Position numbers and translations under genes: made by a program. Source: Pseudomonas brenneri (GTDB taxonomy: Bacteria > Pseudomonadota > Gammaproteobacteria > Pseudomonadales > Pseudomonadaceae). From it: 64,000 nt of DNA. The notes beneath the pieces were generated by a model. The model ran no database searches, had not been told where the DNA came from, and saw only the letters and a list, made by a program, of their open reading frames with translations. Position 1 is the first letter of the stretch. Each line of letters begins with the position of its first letter. The stretch is from assembly GCF_007858285.1 (NCBI RefSeq), contig NZ_VFIL01000014.1, positions 1-64,000 of the forward strand, written 5' to 3'. Below, piece by piece: positions 35,450 to 44,870 of the stretch.

Positions 35450-36085
35450 TTACTTGGCTGCGCGCTCTTTGGCGATCAACTGGTCGGCAACGTTCAGGGT
35501 CGCTTCAGGACCGCCGGTGGAGCCCAGGTCAAAGCGGTATTTGCCGTTGACGATCAGGGTTGGAACGCCTTGCACGCCATATTTTTGCGCGAGTTCCTTG
35601 GCCTGCTTGATTTGGCCCTGGATGGCAAAGGAGTTGAAAGTGGCGAGGAACTTGTCCTTGTCCACGCCTTGGGTGGCGAGGAAATCGGCCATTTCGTCAG
35701 GCTTGGTCAGGCGCTTGCCTTGTTTCTGGATCGCTTCGAACACTGCGTTGTGGACCTTATGCTCCACGCCCATGGCTTCCAGGGTCAGGAACATCTGGCC
35801 GTGGGCATCCCAAGGACCGCCGAACATGGCAGGGATACGCTTGAAGTTCACATCCGACGGCAGCTTCTCGGCCCAAGGATTGATGGTTGGCTCAAAGGAA
35901 TAGCAATGCGGGCAGCCATACCAGAACAGCTCTACGACTTCGATCTTGCCTGGCACGGAAACCGGCACAGGATTGGCCAATTCAACATAGGTCTTACCCG
36001 CTTCAAGCGGCACGTCGGCGGCTTGTGCGGTCATGCCGAACAGGCTGGCAGTGACGAGAGCGGCGCTGAGGATCAGATTACGCAT
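35450..36085 (-). CDS. dsbA: Thiol:disulfide interchange protein DsbA
   Basis: A 211-residue periplasmic oxidase with signal peptide (about 1-22, ending AQA) and active site CPHC in FWYGCPHCYSF, plus the cis-Pro segment GVPTLIVNGKYR. It introduces disulfides into exported proteins and is reoxidised by DsbB. AGGAGTAAAGC precedes the ATG. Its own promoter must lie in the 95 bp before the cytochrome c4 terminator. Confidence 0.95.
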   Translation of the reverse strand: MRNLILSAALVTASLFGMTAQAADVPLEAGKTYVELANPVPVSVPGKIEVVELFWYGCPHCYSFEPTINPWAEKLPSDVNFKRIPAMFGGPWDAHGQMFLTLEAMGVEHKVHNAVFEAIQKQGKRLTKPDEMADFLATQGVDKDKFLATFNSFAIQGQIKQAKELAQKYGVQGVPTLIVNGKYRFDLGSTGGPEATLNVADQLIAKERAAK

Positions 36086-36180
36086 GCTTTACTCCTGGAC
36101 AAATAAAGTCGCCTCGCGCGACCTTTTTTATGACAGGTCTACACGGGCATGAGTTCGTTAGTGTAACGGTAGCGGCCACA

Positions 36181-36209
36181 AAAAAGGGCGGCCTGAGCCA
36201 CCCTTTTTA
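36181..36209. terminator. Bidirectional-looking terminator after cytochrome c4
   Basis: AAAAAGGG-CGGC-CTGA-GCC-A-CCCTTTTT gives a GC stem with T-runs on both strands. On the minus strand it lies about 65 bp after the cytochrome c4 stop and before dsbA. Confidence 0.75.
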
Positions 36210-36272
36210 TGCTTGCATCGACGGATTAATCGAGCGTTAACGTTGCGCGGGCAACGTCAGGTCATCCGCGCC

Positions 36273-36887
36273 TTACTTATGCAGGCCCTGGATGTAGCTG
36301 GACACCGCCGCAATGTCTTCGTCGCTCAGCTTACGGGCGATGGTACGCATGGTCATGGCATCGCCATCGTTGGCACGACCGGCCTCTTCCTTGCGGAAAT
36401 CAGTCAGTTGCTTGGCGATGTACTGGGCGTGCTGGCCACCCAGGTGCGGGAAACCGGCAGCCGCGTTACCCGAACCATCCGGGGAATGGCAACCGGTACA
36501 GGCTGGCAGGCCTTTTTCGAGGTTGCCGCCACGGAACAGTGCTTCACCACGGGCAACGATTTTTGGATCCGCCGCACCGACACTGCCGGCCTGGCTGGCG
36601 TAATACGCCGCGATATCCGCCAGGTCCTGATCACTGAGATTGGTCAGCAAGCCGGTCATTTCCAGAACCGTGCGCTTGCCGTCCTTGATGTCGTGCATCT
36701 GCTTGGTCAGGTAACGTTCACCCTGGCCCGCCAGTTTTGGAAAGTTGGGCGCCGGGCTGTTGCCATCCGGTCCATGGCAGGCACCACATACGGCGGCCTT
36801 TGTCTGGCCAGCAGTAGCGTCACCTGCAGCATGGGCAACACCAGTGATGCCCAAGGTCAACAGCAGACTCACGATCAATTTGTTCAT
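36273..36887 (-). CDS. cc4: Diheme cytochrome c4
   Basis: A 204-residue periplasmic protein with a signal peptide (about 1-20) and two heme-binding motifs, CGACH (near residue 35) and CTGCH (near 136), the expected two-domain c4 layout. It carries electrons to terminal oxidases, including cbb3 types in Pseudomonas. A terminator follows. The monoheme cytochrome gene is just upstream (46 bp) and may share its transcript. Confidence 0.93.
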   Translation of the reverse strand: MNKLIVSLLLTLGITGVAHAAGDATAGQTKAAVCGACHGPDGNSPAPNFPKLAGQGERYLTKQMHDIKDGKRTVLEMTGLLTNLSDQDLADIAAYYASQAGSVGAADPKIVARGEALFRGGNLEKGLPACTGCHSPDGSGNAAAGFPHLGGQHAQYIAKQLTDFRKEEAGRANDGDAMTMRTIARKLSDEDIAAVSSYIQGLHK

Positions 36888-36933
36888 CAGCTAATCCAAT
36901 TACGGCTAAAGGTTATAGAGTTATGGACCGGGT

Positions 36934-37224
36934 CTACTCGCTCATCAAAAGAATGATGGCCTGGTAATCCTCGGCACGGCATTCCATGCACAAACCACGC
37001 GGCGGCATCGCCTTGAAACCCTCGGTCACGTGCTGCACCAGCGTCTCCATGCCTTGCGCCAGTCTCGGCGCCCAGGCTGCCTGGTCACCCCGCTTGGGGG
37101 CCGTTGGCAACTGTCCGGCATGGCAAGCCGCACAAACGCGGTTGTACACAGCTTCCGGATCCTGTGTAGCCTGAGCACTGTAAAGTGGTATCAGGACACC
37201 GACAGCTAGCAGCCACCTGGTCAT
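36934..37224 (-). CDS. Monoheme class I cytochrome c (c5-like)
   Basis: A 96-residue protein with a short signal peptide (ending AQA) and one heme site CAACH, followed by the axial-Met segment KAMPPRG and a C-terminal CMEC pair as in cytochrome c5 (MCMECRAED). It is a small periplasmic electron carrier and lies directly upstream of cytochrome c4. Divergent from engB. Confidence 0.88.
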   Translation of the reverse strand: MTRWLLAVGVLIPLYSAQATQDPEAVYNRVCAACHAGQLPTAPKRGDQAAWAPRLAQGMETLVQHVTEGFKAMPPRGLCMECRAEDYQAIILLMSE

Positions 37225-37416
37225 ACGTCGACCTTTTCAGGGTTTGGAAGCGTTTTGCGTTCTAATGCGCAATAAAGGTCTATCGCTCCCGTGAACTTCA
37301 TCCTTCGCTGGGACAAAGCACACACAAAATCTGCGGCATTATATACTGGCGCTACTGAAACGGGAACGACACTACTTGCCGCACCCATTCCCGGCACCGC
37401 CCACATCGGAAATCCC

Positions 37417-38058
37417 ATGCAACTCAAGAACCCCATCCTCGGTCTGTGCCAACAGTCCACCTTCATGCTCAGCGCCGCCAAAGTCGACCAATGCCCCGAC
37501 GACGAAGGCTTTGAAGTGGCCTTCGCCGGGCGCTCCAACGCCGGCAAATCCAGCGCGCTCAACACCCTGACCCATGCCAGCCTGGCTCGCACCTCGAAAA
37601 CCCCGGGCCGCACACAGCTCCTCAACTTCTTCAAGCTAGACGATGATCGGCGTCTGGTCGACCTGCCGGGCTACGGTTACGCAAAAGTACCTATCCCATT
37701 GAAGCTGCACTGGCAGCGTCACCTGGAAGCCTACCTGGGTGGTCGCGAGAGTTTGAAAGGGTTGATCCTGATGATGGACATCCGTCATCCAATGACCGAT
37801 TTCGACCTGCTGATGCTCGATTGGGCCGTCGCCAGCGGCATGCCGATGCACATTTTGCTGACCAAGGCCGACAAGCTGACCTACGGCGCCGCCAAGAACA
37901 CGTTGCTCAAAGTGCAGGCCGAAATCCGCAAAGGTTGGGGTGACGCGATCACGATCCAGCTGTTCTCGGCGCCCAAGCGCATGGGCCTGGAAGACGCCTA
38001 TACCGTGCTGGCAGGCTGGATGGAGCTGGCGGACAAAGGTGCAGAAATCGCTGAGTGA
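37417..38058 (+). CDS. engB: Ribosome-biogenesis GTP-binding protein EngB/YihA
   Basis: A 213-residue TRAFAC GTPase with P-loop GRSNAGKSS, switch GRTQLLN, DLPGYGYA (G3) and TKADKL (G4). It helps assemble the large ribosomal subunit. The ATG at 37417 is preferred because the protein then starts as in known EngB (MQLKNPILG); the frame is open 126 bases further upstream but without similarity. The ErsA RNA gene follows on the opposite strand. Confidence 0.95.
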   Translation: MQLKNPILGLCQQSTFMLSAAKVDQCPDDEGFEVAFAGRSNAGKSSALNTLTHASLARTSKTPGRTQLLNFFKLDDDRRLVDLPGYGYAKVPIPLKLHWQRHLEAYLGGRESLKGLILMMDIRHPMTDFDLLMLDWAVASGMPMHILLTKADKLTYGAAKNTLLKVQAEIRKGWGDAITIQLFSAPKRMGLEDAYTVLAGWMELADKGAEIAE

Positions 38059-38073
38059 CACTTTGTTGCGGGC

Positions 38074-38205
38074 AAAAAAAATCCCGAACTTCGTATGGGG
38101 AGGGGAAGTTCGGGATCTAAGTACTCCGGACCGCTAGGGCGGGGTCCAGATATCTGCCAACACTTAACACAACATAGGAGCATTGAAGGGCTTCACCACC
38201 CATTC
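38074..38205 (-). ncRNA. ersA: ErsA small regulatory RNA (Spot 42 position analogue)
   Basis: The gap between engB and polA, where ErsA is encoded in P. aeruginosa, carries on the minus strand an AlgU-type promoter, a structured region and a strong terminator: ATCCCGAACTTC/GAAGTTCGGGAT followed by eight T (38081-38074). A start near 38205 gives about 132 nt, the length reported for ErsA. The middle contains a second hairpin with GGACCCCGCC and GGTCC segments. In P. aeruginosa ErsA is Hfq-dependent and acts in envelope stress, alginate and biofilm control. The exact 5' end is estimated from the promoter. Confidence 0.83.
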
Positions 38206-38211
38206 AGTAAC

Positions 38212-38239
38212 TCTGAGTGACGTTTCATGGGTTAAGTTC
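38212..38239 (-). promoter_or_regulatory. AlgU (sigma22) type promoter of ersA
   Basis: On the minus strand GAACTT (38234-38239) and TCAGA (38212-38216) are spaced 17 bp apart. AlgU consensus is GAACTT-N16/17-TCTGA, so there is one mismatch. It fits the known envelope-stress control of ErsA. Confidence 0.75.
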
Positions 38240-38291
38240 CGGCGCCACGGAAAAACTATTGGAAATAACCTTCAGCCGTTTCCGATCTATA

Positions 38292-38324
38292 GGCATTGCT
38301 GCGACCTCATGCCGCAGCAATGCC
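38292..38324. terminator. Perfect 12-bp hairpin after polA
   Basis: GGCATTGCTGCG and CGCAGCAATGCC are exact complements around a 9-base loop, six bases past the polA stop. No T-run follows on either strand, so it may be an mRNA-end stabiliser or a weak terminator insulating ersA from polA. Confidence 0.5.
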
Positions 38325-38330
38325 AGATGA

Positions 38331-41132
38331 TCAGTGCGCTTCGTCCCAGTTATCACCCACCCCGACCTCAACCAACAGCGGCACATCCAGCTTCGCAGCA
38401 CTGCTCATGTGCTCACGAATCTTCTCGCTGACCTCAGCCACCAGATCTTCACGGACCTCGACCACCAATTCATCGTGCACCTGCAGGATGACCTTGGCAT
38501 CCAGCCCCGACTCCGTCAGCCAGTTGTCGACCTTGACCATCGCCTTCTTGATGATATCGGCGGCAGTGCCCTGCATCGGCGCGTTGATCGCGGTACGTTC
38601 TGCGCCTGCGCGCTCCTGCGGCTTGTTGGAGTGGATGTCCGGCAGGTACAGGCGGCGCCCGAACAGGGTTTCTACATAGCCCTGGTCGGAAGCCTGGGCG
38701 CGGGTGCGCTCCATGTACTCGCGCACCCCCGGGTAGCGGGCGAAGTACACATCGATATAGGCCTTGGCCGTCTTGGTATCGACGCCGATATCCTTGCCCA
38801 GCTTCTGCGCACCCATGCCGTAGATCAGGCCGAAGTTGATCGCCTTGGCGCTGCGGCGCTGGTCGGACGTGACCTCACCCAACTCGACCTTGAACACTTC
38901 GGCCGCCGTAGCCGTGTGCACATCCAGGTTGTCGCGGAACGCGTTCAGCAAGCCCTCGTCCTTGGACAAGTGCGCCATGATCCGCAGTTCGATCTGCGAA
39001 TAGTCCGCCGCCAGTAGCTTGTAGCCCTTGGGCGCGACGAATGCCTGGCGGATCCGCCGGCCTTCGGCGGTGCGCACCGGGATGTTCTGCAAGTTCGGGT
39101 CACTGGACGACAAACGCCCGGTGGCCGCCACGGCCTGGTGGTAAGAGGTGTGGATGCGCCCGGTACGTGGGTTGATCTGCTCAGGCAAGCGGTCGGTGTA
39201 GGTGCTTTTGAGCTTGCTCATGCTGCGGTACTGCATCAGTACCTTAGGCAGCGGGAAGTCATCTTCAGCCAACTTGGCCAATACTTCCTCGGCGGTCGAG
39301 GCCTGCCCCTTACCGGTTTTCTTCAACACCGGCAGCCCGAGTTTTTCGTAGAGGATCGCCCCCAACTGCTTGGGTGAACCGAGGTTGAACTCCTCGCCGG
39401 CGATCTCGTATGCCTGGCGCTCCAGTTCCATCATCTTGTTGCCCAGCTCGATGCTTTGCACGCCCAGCAGCGCGGCATCCACCAGGGCACCCTGGCGCTC
39501 GATACGCGCCAGCACCGGCACCAACGGCATCTCGATATCCGTCAGTACACTGGCCAGGCTCGGCAGCGCCGCAAGTTGTGCGTGCAATGCCAAGTGCAGG
39601 CGCAGGGTCACATCGGCATCTTCGGCAGCGTAGGGGCCTGCCTGCTCCAGGGGAATCTGGTCAAAGGTCAGTTGCTTGGCGCCTTTGCCGGCAATGTCCT
39701 GGAAGCTGACGGTGTCATGCTCCAGGTACTTCTTGGCCAGGCTATCCATGTCGTGGCGGGTCGCGGTGGAGTTCAGCACGTAGGATTCGAGCATGGTGTC
39801 GAAGGCGATGCCACGTACGGTGATGCCCCGCGCCGGGTCGCCGCCGATGGCGCAATTGGCCAGGATATTCATGTCGAACTTGGCGTGCTGGCCCACCTTG
39901 AGCTTTTGCGGGTCTTCCAGCAGCGGCTTCAAGGCCAGCAGTACCGTATCGCGGTCCAGTTGCTCGGGTACGCCGATGTAGGAGTGGGTCAGCGGGATGT
40001 AGGCCGCTTCATTGGCCTGCACGGCGAACGAAACCCCTACCAGTTGCGCCTGCTGGGCATCGACGCCAGTGGTTTCGGTATCGAAGGCAAACAGCTTCGC
40101 GTCATTGAGCTTTTTCAGCCAGACGTCAAAGCGGGCCTGGTCGAGGACGGTTTCGTACTGCGCCTCGACCGGGGCCTGCGTCTCTGCGGCCTCAGGCTCA
40201 GCCGAGGACTGCACCGGCGCGGCGTCGGCAGCGGCTTTGAGTTCGACCCGCTTGGCATCGCGCTGAATCTCATCGATCCAGCTCTTGAATTCCAGCAGGG
40301 TGTACAGCTCCAGCAGCTTCTCGCGATCCGGCTCGATCAGGTGCAAGTCTTCCAGGCCGACATCCAGTGGCACGTCGACCTTGATGGTCGCCAACTGGTA
40401 GGACAGGAACGCCATCTCTTTATGCTCTTCGAGCTTGGCCGGCAGGGTCTTGGCCCCACGGATCGGCAAGGTCGGGACAATATCGAGCTGCTCGTAAAGC
40501 TCTTTCAGGCCGCCGTTCACACCGACCAACAGGCCCGATGCGGTCTTAGGACCAATCCCTGGAACCCCCGGGATGTTATCGGAGGAATCGCCCATCAGCG
40601 CCAGATAATCGATGATCTGCTCGGGAGCGACGCCGAATTTCTCCTTAACGCCGTCGATGTCCATCGCACTACCGGTCATGGTGTTGACCAAGGTAATGTG
40701 CCCGTCGACCAGTTGCGCCATGTCCTTGTCGCCGGTAGAAATCACCACCGGGCGGTCAGCGGCTGCGCTGCTGCGGGCCAGGGTGCCGATCACGTCATCC
40801 GCTTCAACGCCTTCGACGCACAGCAGCGGGAAGCCCAGGGCAATCACGCTCTGGTGCAGCGGCTCGATCTGCACGCGCATGTCATCGGGCATGCTCGGGC
40901 GATTGGCCTTGTATTCGGCGTACATGTCATCGCGAAATGTCCCGCCCTTGGCGTCGAACACCACTGCGAACGGGCTGCCCGGGTACTGCTTGCGCAGGCT
41001 TTTGAGCATGTTCAACACGCCCTTGACCGCACCGGTGGGCAGGCCTTTGGACGTGGTCAGCGGCGGCAGCGCGTGGAAGGCGCGGTACAGATATGAAGAA
41101 CCGTCCACCAGGACGAGGGGGGCTTGGCTCAT
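38331..41132 (-). CDS. polA: DNA polymerase I
   Basis: A 933-residue family A polymerase. It has the N-terminal 5'-3' nuclease domain (about 1-290), a 3'-5' proofreading domain with intact FAFDTETTG, and the polymerase domain with LAADYSQIELR (motif A), RRSAKAINFGLIYG (motif B) and QVHDELV (motif C). It fills gaps in repair and removes primers. The start at 41132 gives MSQAPLVLVDG as in other PolA proteins; a TTG four codons upstream is an alternative. Confidence 0.97.
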   Translation of the reverse strand: MSQAPLVLVDGSSYLYRAFHALPPLTTSKGLPTGAVKGVLNMLKSLRKQYPGSPFAVVFDAKGGTFRDDMYAEYKANRPSMPDDMRVQIEPLHQSVIALGFPLLCVEGVEADDVIGTLARSSAAADRPVVISTGDKDMAQLVDGHITLVNTMTGSAMDIDGVKEKFGVAPEQIIDYLALMGDSSDNIPGVPGIGPKTASGLLVGVNGGLKELYEQLDIVPTLPIRGAKTLPAKLEEHKEMAFLSYQLATIKVDVPLDVGLEDLHLIEPDREKLLELYTLLEFKSWIDEIQRDAKRVELKAAADAAPVQSSAEPEAAETQAPVEAQYETVLDQARFDVWLKKLNDAKLFAFDTETTGVDAQQAQLVGVSFAVQANEAAYIPLTHSYIGVPEQLDRDTVLLALKPLLEDPQKLKVGQHAKFDMNILANCAIGGDPARGITVRGIAFDTMLESYVLNSTATRHDMDSLAKKYLEHDTVSFQDIAGKGAKQLTFDQIPLEQAGPYAAEDADVTLRLHLALHAQLAALPSLASVLTDIEMPLVPVLARIERQGALVDAALLGVQSIELGNKMMELERQAYEIAGEEFNLGSPKQLGAILYEKLGLPVLKKTGKGQASTAEEVLAKLAEDDFPLPKVLMQYRSMSKLKSTYTDRLPEQINPRTGRIHTSYHQAVAATGRLSSSDPNLQNIPVRTAEGRRIRQAFVAPKGYKLLAADYSQIELRIMAHLSKDEGLLNAFRDNLDVHTATAAEVFKVELGEVTSDQRRSAKAINFGLIYGMGAQKLGKDIGVDTKTAKAYIDVYFARYPGVREYMERTRAQASDQGYVETLFGRRLYLPDIHSNKPQERAGAERTAINAPMQGTAADIIKKAMVKVDNWLTESGLDAKVILQVHDELVVEVREDLVAEVSEKIREHMSSAAKLDVPLLVEVGVGDNWDEAH

Positions 41133-41206
41133 GAGCAGGATCAACCTTTTCGGCGGGTCAGGCGCTAGAATAGCCGGACCAATGACAACAAAGGGACAAG
41201 GTTATC

Positions 41207-41497
41207 ATGCGTACATTCAATCGCCTGCTGTTGACCGGCTTGATTGCACTCGCTCCGATGGCTGCCATGGCGGCAGACGACGCTCCCTCGGGGGATCCGG
41301 AAGTCACCATTCGCACGGAAGGCGACAAGACCATCCAGGAATACCGTCAAAATGGCTTCCTGTATGCAATCAAGGTAACCCCGAAAGGCGCGCCCCCGTA
41401 TTTCCTGGTGCGCGCAGACGGAACCGATGCGAACTTCATCCGCTCGGACCAGCCGGATATGCTGATCCCGTCATGGAAGATCTTCGAATGGAAATGA
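41207..41497 (+). CDS. DUF2782 small exported protein
   Basis: A 96-residue protein with a signal peptide (about 1-22, ending MAA) and the DUF2782 pattern TIRTEGDKTIQEYRQNGFLYAIKVTPKGAPPYFLV. Function is unknown. It is divergent from polA and 56 bases ahead of thrB, an order conserved in Pseudomonas, so it probably shares the thrB transcript. Confidence 0.87.
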   Translation: MRTFNRLLLTGLIALAPMAAMAADDAPSGDPEVTIRTEGDKTIQEYRQNGFLYAIKVTPKGAPPYFLVRADGTDANFIRSDQPDMLIPSWKIFEWK

Positions 41498-41553
41498 TTT
41501 CTTAATTTTAATCGGCGCCGCGGCCCGCGGCGCCCGTACTGGCAGTTTTAACC

Positions 41554-42507
41554 ATGTCTGTGTTCACCCCCCTGGCTCGGCCCGAGCTGGAAACCTTTCT
41601 CGCCCCTTATGGGCTCGGCCGCCTGCTCGATTTCCAGGGGATTGCCGCGGGTAGCGAAAACACCAACTTTTTTATCAGCCTGGAAAAGGGCGAATTTGTC
41701 CTGACCCTGGTTGAACGCGGCCCCGTGGACGAAATGCCGTTCTTCATCCAATTGCTGGACGTGCTCCACGACGCCGACCTGCCCGTGCCTTACGCCCTGC
41801 GCACCACCGACGGCGTGGCCCTGCGTGAATTGGCGGGCAAGCCGGCGCTGCTGCAACCGCGCCTGGCGGGCAAGCACATCCAGGACGCCAACGCCCAGCA
41901 TTGCGTGCAGGTGGGTGAACTGCTCGCTCACCTGCACCTGGCCACCCAGGGCGACAAGGTGCTGGAACGCAAGACCGATCGAGGGCTGGACTGGATGCTC
42001 GACGAAGGCGCGCAACTGATCTCGCACCTCGACGCAGCGCAACAGAACCTGTTGCAAGCGGCCCTGGATGAAATCCAGCAGCACAAGGCACACATCCTCA
42101 CGCTGCCCCGCGCCAACATCCACGCCGACCTGTTTCGTGACAACGCGATGTTCGAAGGTACTCACCTGACCGGGTTGATCGACTTCTACAACGCCTGTTC
42201 CGGACCGATGCTGTACGACGTGGCGATTGCCCTGAATGACTGGTGCTCGGACGCTGACGGCGTGATTGATGGCCACCGCGCCCGCGCGCTGCTGGGGGCG
42301 TATGCAGCACTGCGACCGTTCAGCGCCAGGGAAGCCGAGCTGTGGCCGACGATGTTGCGGGTCGCGTGTGTACGGTTCTGGCTGTCACGCCTGATTGCGG
42401 CAGAGTCGTTTGCCGGGCAGGACGTGTTGATTCACGATCCACGGGAGCTCCAGCAGCGGTTGGAGCAGCGCCAGCAGGTTGCGATCCAGCTGCCACTCGC
42501 CCTCTAA
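41554..42507 (+). CDS. thrB: Homoserine kinase (ThrB type II, APH-like)
   Basis: A 317-residue kinase of the aminoglycoside-phosphotransferase-like fold, the form used for threonine synthesis in Pseudomonas instead of the GHMP kinase of E. coli. Key motifs: IAAGSENTNFFIS, LPRANIHADLFRDNAMF (catalytic Asp) and LTGLIDFYNACSGP (metal-binding DF). It phosphorylates L-homoserine using ATP. The stop codon is immediately followed by a REP pair. Confidence 0.93.
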   Translation: MSVFTPLARPELETFLAPYGLGRLLDFQGIAAGSENTNFFISLEKGEFVLTLVERGPVDEMPFFIQLLDVLHDADLPVPYALRTTDGVALRELAGKPALLQPRLAGKHIQDANAQHCVQVGELLAHLHLATQGDKVLERKTDRGLDWMLDEGAQLISHLDAAQQNLLQAALDEIQQHKAHILTLPRANIHADLFRDNAMFEGTHLTGLIDFYNACSGPMLYDVAIALNDWCSDADGVIDGHRARALLGAYAALRPFSAREAELWPTMLRVACVRFWLSRLIAAESFAGQDVLIHDPRELQQRLEQRQQVAIQLPLAL

Positions 42508-42598
42508 ATGTGGGAGCGGGCTTGCTCGCGATGGCATTGTGTCAGTCACCCGCTACTTGGCTGACACACCGCATTCGCGAGCAAGCCCGCTCCCACAT
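42508..42598. repeat. REP pair, TGTGGGAGCGGGC type (copy A of a twin)
   Basis: It starts at the base after the thrB stop. The arms are ATGTGGGAGCGGGCTTGCTC and GAGCAAGCCCGCTCCCACAT. The interior is nearly identical to the reverse complement of the copy at 61225-61315. It lies between convergent thrB and znuA. Confidence 0.92.
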
Positions 42599-42614
42599 GG
42601 GTTTTGCGGTGTGC

Positions 42615-43544
42615 CTACAGTGATTCCAGGCACCCTGCCAAATCATTGCCCAGCTTCTCCAGCAACTGTTCATAGCCTTGAGCGGTGGCCGGGGTGTAGC
42701 CGCCCAACGCATCCAACTCCGCCAGCTTCACCGGCAGGCCCGCCACCAGGGTCTCGGCCAGGCGTGGGCGCAATGGCGGCTCGCTGAACACACAGGTCTT
42801 GCCTACTTCTTGCAGGCGCGTGCGCATCGCCGCCACATGCTGGGCGCCGGGTTGCACTTCGGCAGCCACGCTGAATACACCGGTGTGCTTGAGGCCATAG
42901 GTGTCTTCAAAGTAATCGAAGGCTTCGTGGAACACGAAGTAAGGCTTGCCGGCGATCCCCGCCAGGCGCGCCTTGAGACGCACATCCAAGGCATCCAGGC
43001 GGCCGTCGAAGGCTTGCAGGTTGCTCTGGTAGCGCGCTGCGTTGGCCGGATCGGCCGCGCTCAAGTCCGCCGCCATTTTCGCCGCAATCACCCGCGCATT
43101 GACCGGCGACAACCACAAGTGAGCATCCAGGCTGCCCGGGCGATGATCGTGATCATGCTCGTCGGCTTCTTCGGCGTGGGAGTGGTTATCTTCGGCGAAA
43201 TGCCGCAATTTCAGACCCGCCAGCTCCTGCACCGCAACGGTCGGCAAGCGGCGGCCCTTGAGCACGCGTGGCAGAAAGCCTTCCATGTCGGGGCCGATCC
43301 AATACAGCAGTTCCACCGATTGCACACGCCGTACGTCGGAAGGGCGCAGCGCATAGTTATGCGGCGACGCTCCCGGCGGCAGCAAAACCTCTGGAACCGC
43401 CACGCCGTCCTGCACTGCGGCGGCAATCAACTGCAATGGCTTGATGCTGGTCAGCACCCGAACCTCAGCCTGAGCAGCACCGATGACGAACAAACTGGTG
43501 ACAAATACGACAAAAACGGGAAAAAGTCGGGACACGATGAGCAC
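42615..43544 (-). CDS. znuA: Zinc ABC transporter substrate-binding protein ZnuA
   Basis: A 309-residue periplasmic protein with signal peptide (ending AQA, about residue 26). It has the conserved metal-binding histidines: PHNYAL near the N-terminus, AHLWLSP and the FHEAFDY segment, plus a histidine-rich acidic loop (HSHAEEADEHDHDH) typical of high-affinity zinc ZnuA. Start is GTG (43544) or a GTG three codons later; no clear ribosome site distinguishes them. A Zur-like box lies 18-30 bases upstream, shared with divergent zur. Confidence 0.93.
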   Translation of the reverse strand: MLIVSRLFPVFVVFVTSLFVIGAAQAEVRVLTSIKPLQLIAAAVQDGVAVPEVLLPPGASPHNYALRPSDVRRVQSVELLYWIGPDMEGFLPRVLKGRRLPTVAVQELAGLKLRHFAEDNHSHAEEADEHDHDHRPGSLDAHLWLSPVNARVIAAKMAADLSAADPANAARYQSNLQAFDGRLDALDVRLKARLAGIAGKPYFVFHEAFDYFEDTYGLKHTGVFSVAAEVQPGAQHVAAMRTRLQEVGKTCVFSEPPLRPRLAETLVAGLPVKLAELDALGGYTPATAQGYEQLLEKLGNDLAGCLESL

Positions 43545-43562
43545 TCAAGGCGGCAGGAACGG

Positions 43563-43575
43563 GTAACATAATAAC
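43563..43575. promoter_or_regulatory. Probable Zur box
   Basis: GTAACATAATAAC matches 9 of 13 positions of the GTTATAATATAAC Zur core and lies in the 58-bp gap between divergent znuA and zur. Position and the genes on each side support zinc-dependent repression. Confidence 0.6.
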
Positions 43576-43602
43576 GTCTCTCACAAAAATCTGTCGCCGC
43601 TC

Positions 43603-44084
43603 ATGCCTAAAACACCGCTTGCCAGCCGTCCCCACGACCACTCTCACTGCGTACACACCGCACTGTCAGAGGCCGACGCCCTGTGCGCACGCCAAGGCCT
43701 GCGCCTGACGGCCCTGCGCCGGCGGGTGCTGGAACTGGTGTGGCAGAGCCACAAACCGCTGGGCGCCTACGACATTCTCGGCGTGCTCAGCGAGCAGGAC
43801 GGCCGCCGCGCCGCGCCGCCGACGGTGTACCGTGCGCTGGACTTCCTGCTGGAAAACGGCCTGGTGCACCGCATCGCCTCGTTGAACGCCTTTGTCGGCT
43901 GCAATCACCCGGAGCATGCGCACCAGGGCCAGTTCCTGATCTGCCGCGAATGCCACGCCGCCATCGAACTTGAACAAAAAAGCATCAGCGACGCGATTAT
44001 CAAGAGCGCCAGCGATGTGGGCTTTCGGGTCGAAGGGCAGACCGTCGAAGTGGTGGGTATCTGCTCGGGCTGCCAGGGGGCTTG

Positions 44085-44085
<1 letters not shown>
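43603..44085 (+). CDS. zur: Zinc uptake regulator Zur (Fur family)
   Basis: A 160-residue Fur-family repressor. It has a His-rich N-terminus (HDHSHCVHT), the winged helix (about 25-85; PTVYRALDFLLENGLVHR), CRECH and CSGCQ metal-site cysteines of the structural zinc site. It represses zinc acquisition when zinc is sufficient. It is the first gene of zur-znuC-znuB and divergent from znuA. Its stop overlaps the znuC start by one base. Confidence 0.94.
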
Positions 44086-44862
<777 letters not shown>

Positions 44863-44870
<8 letters not shown>

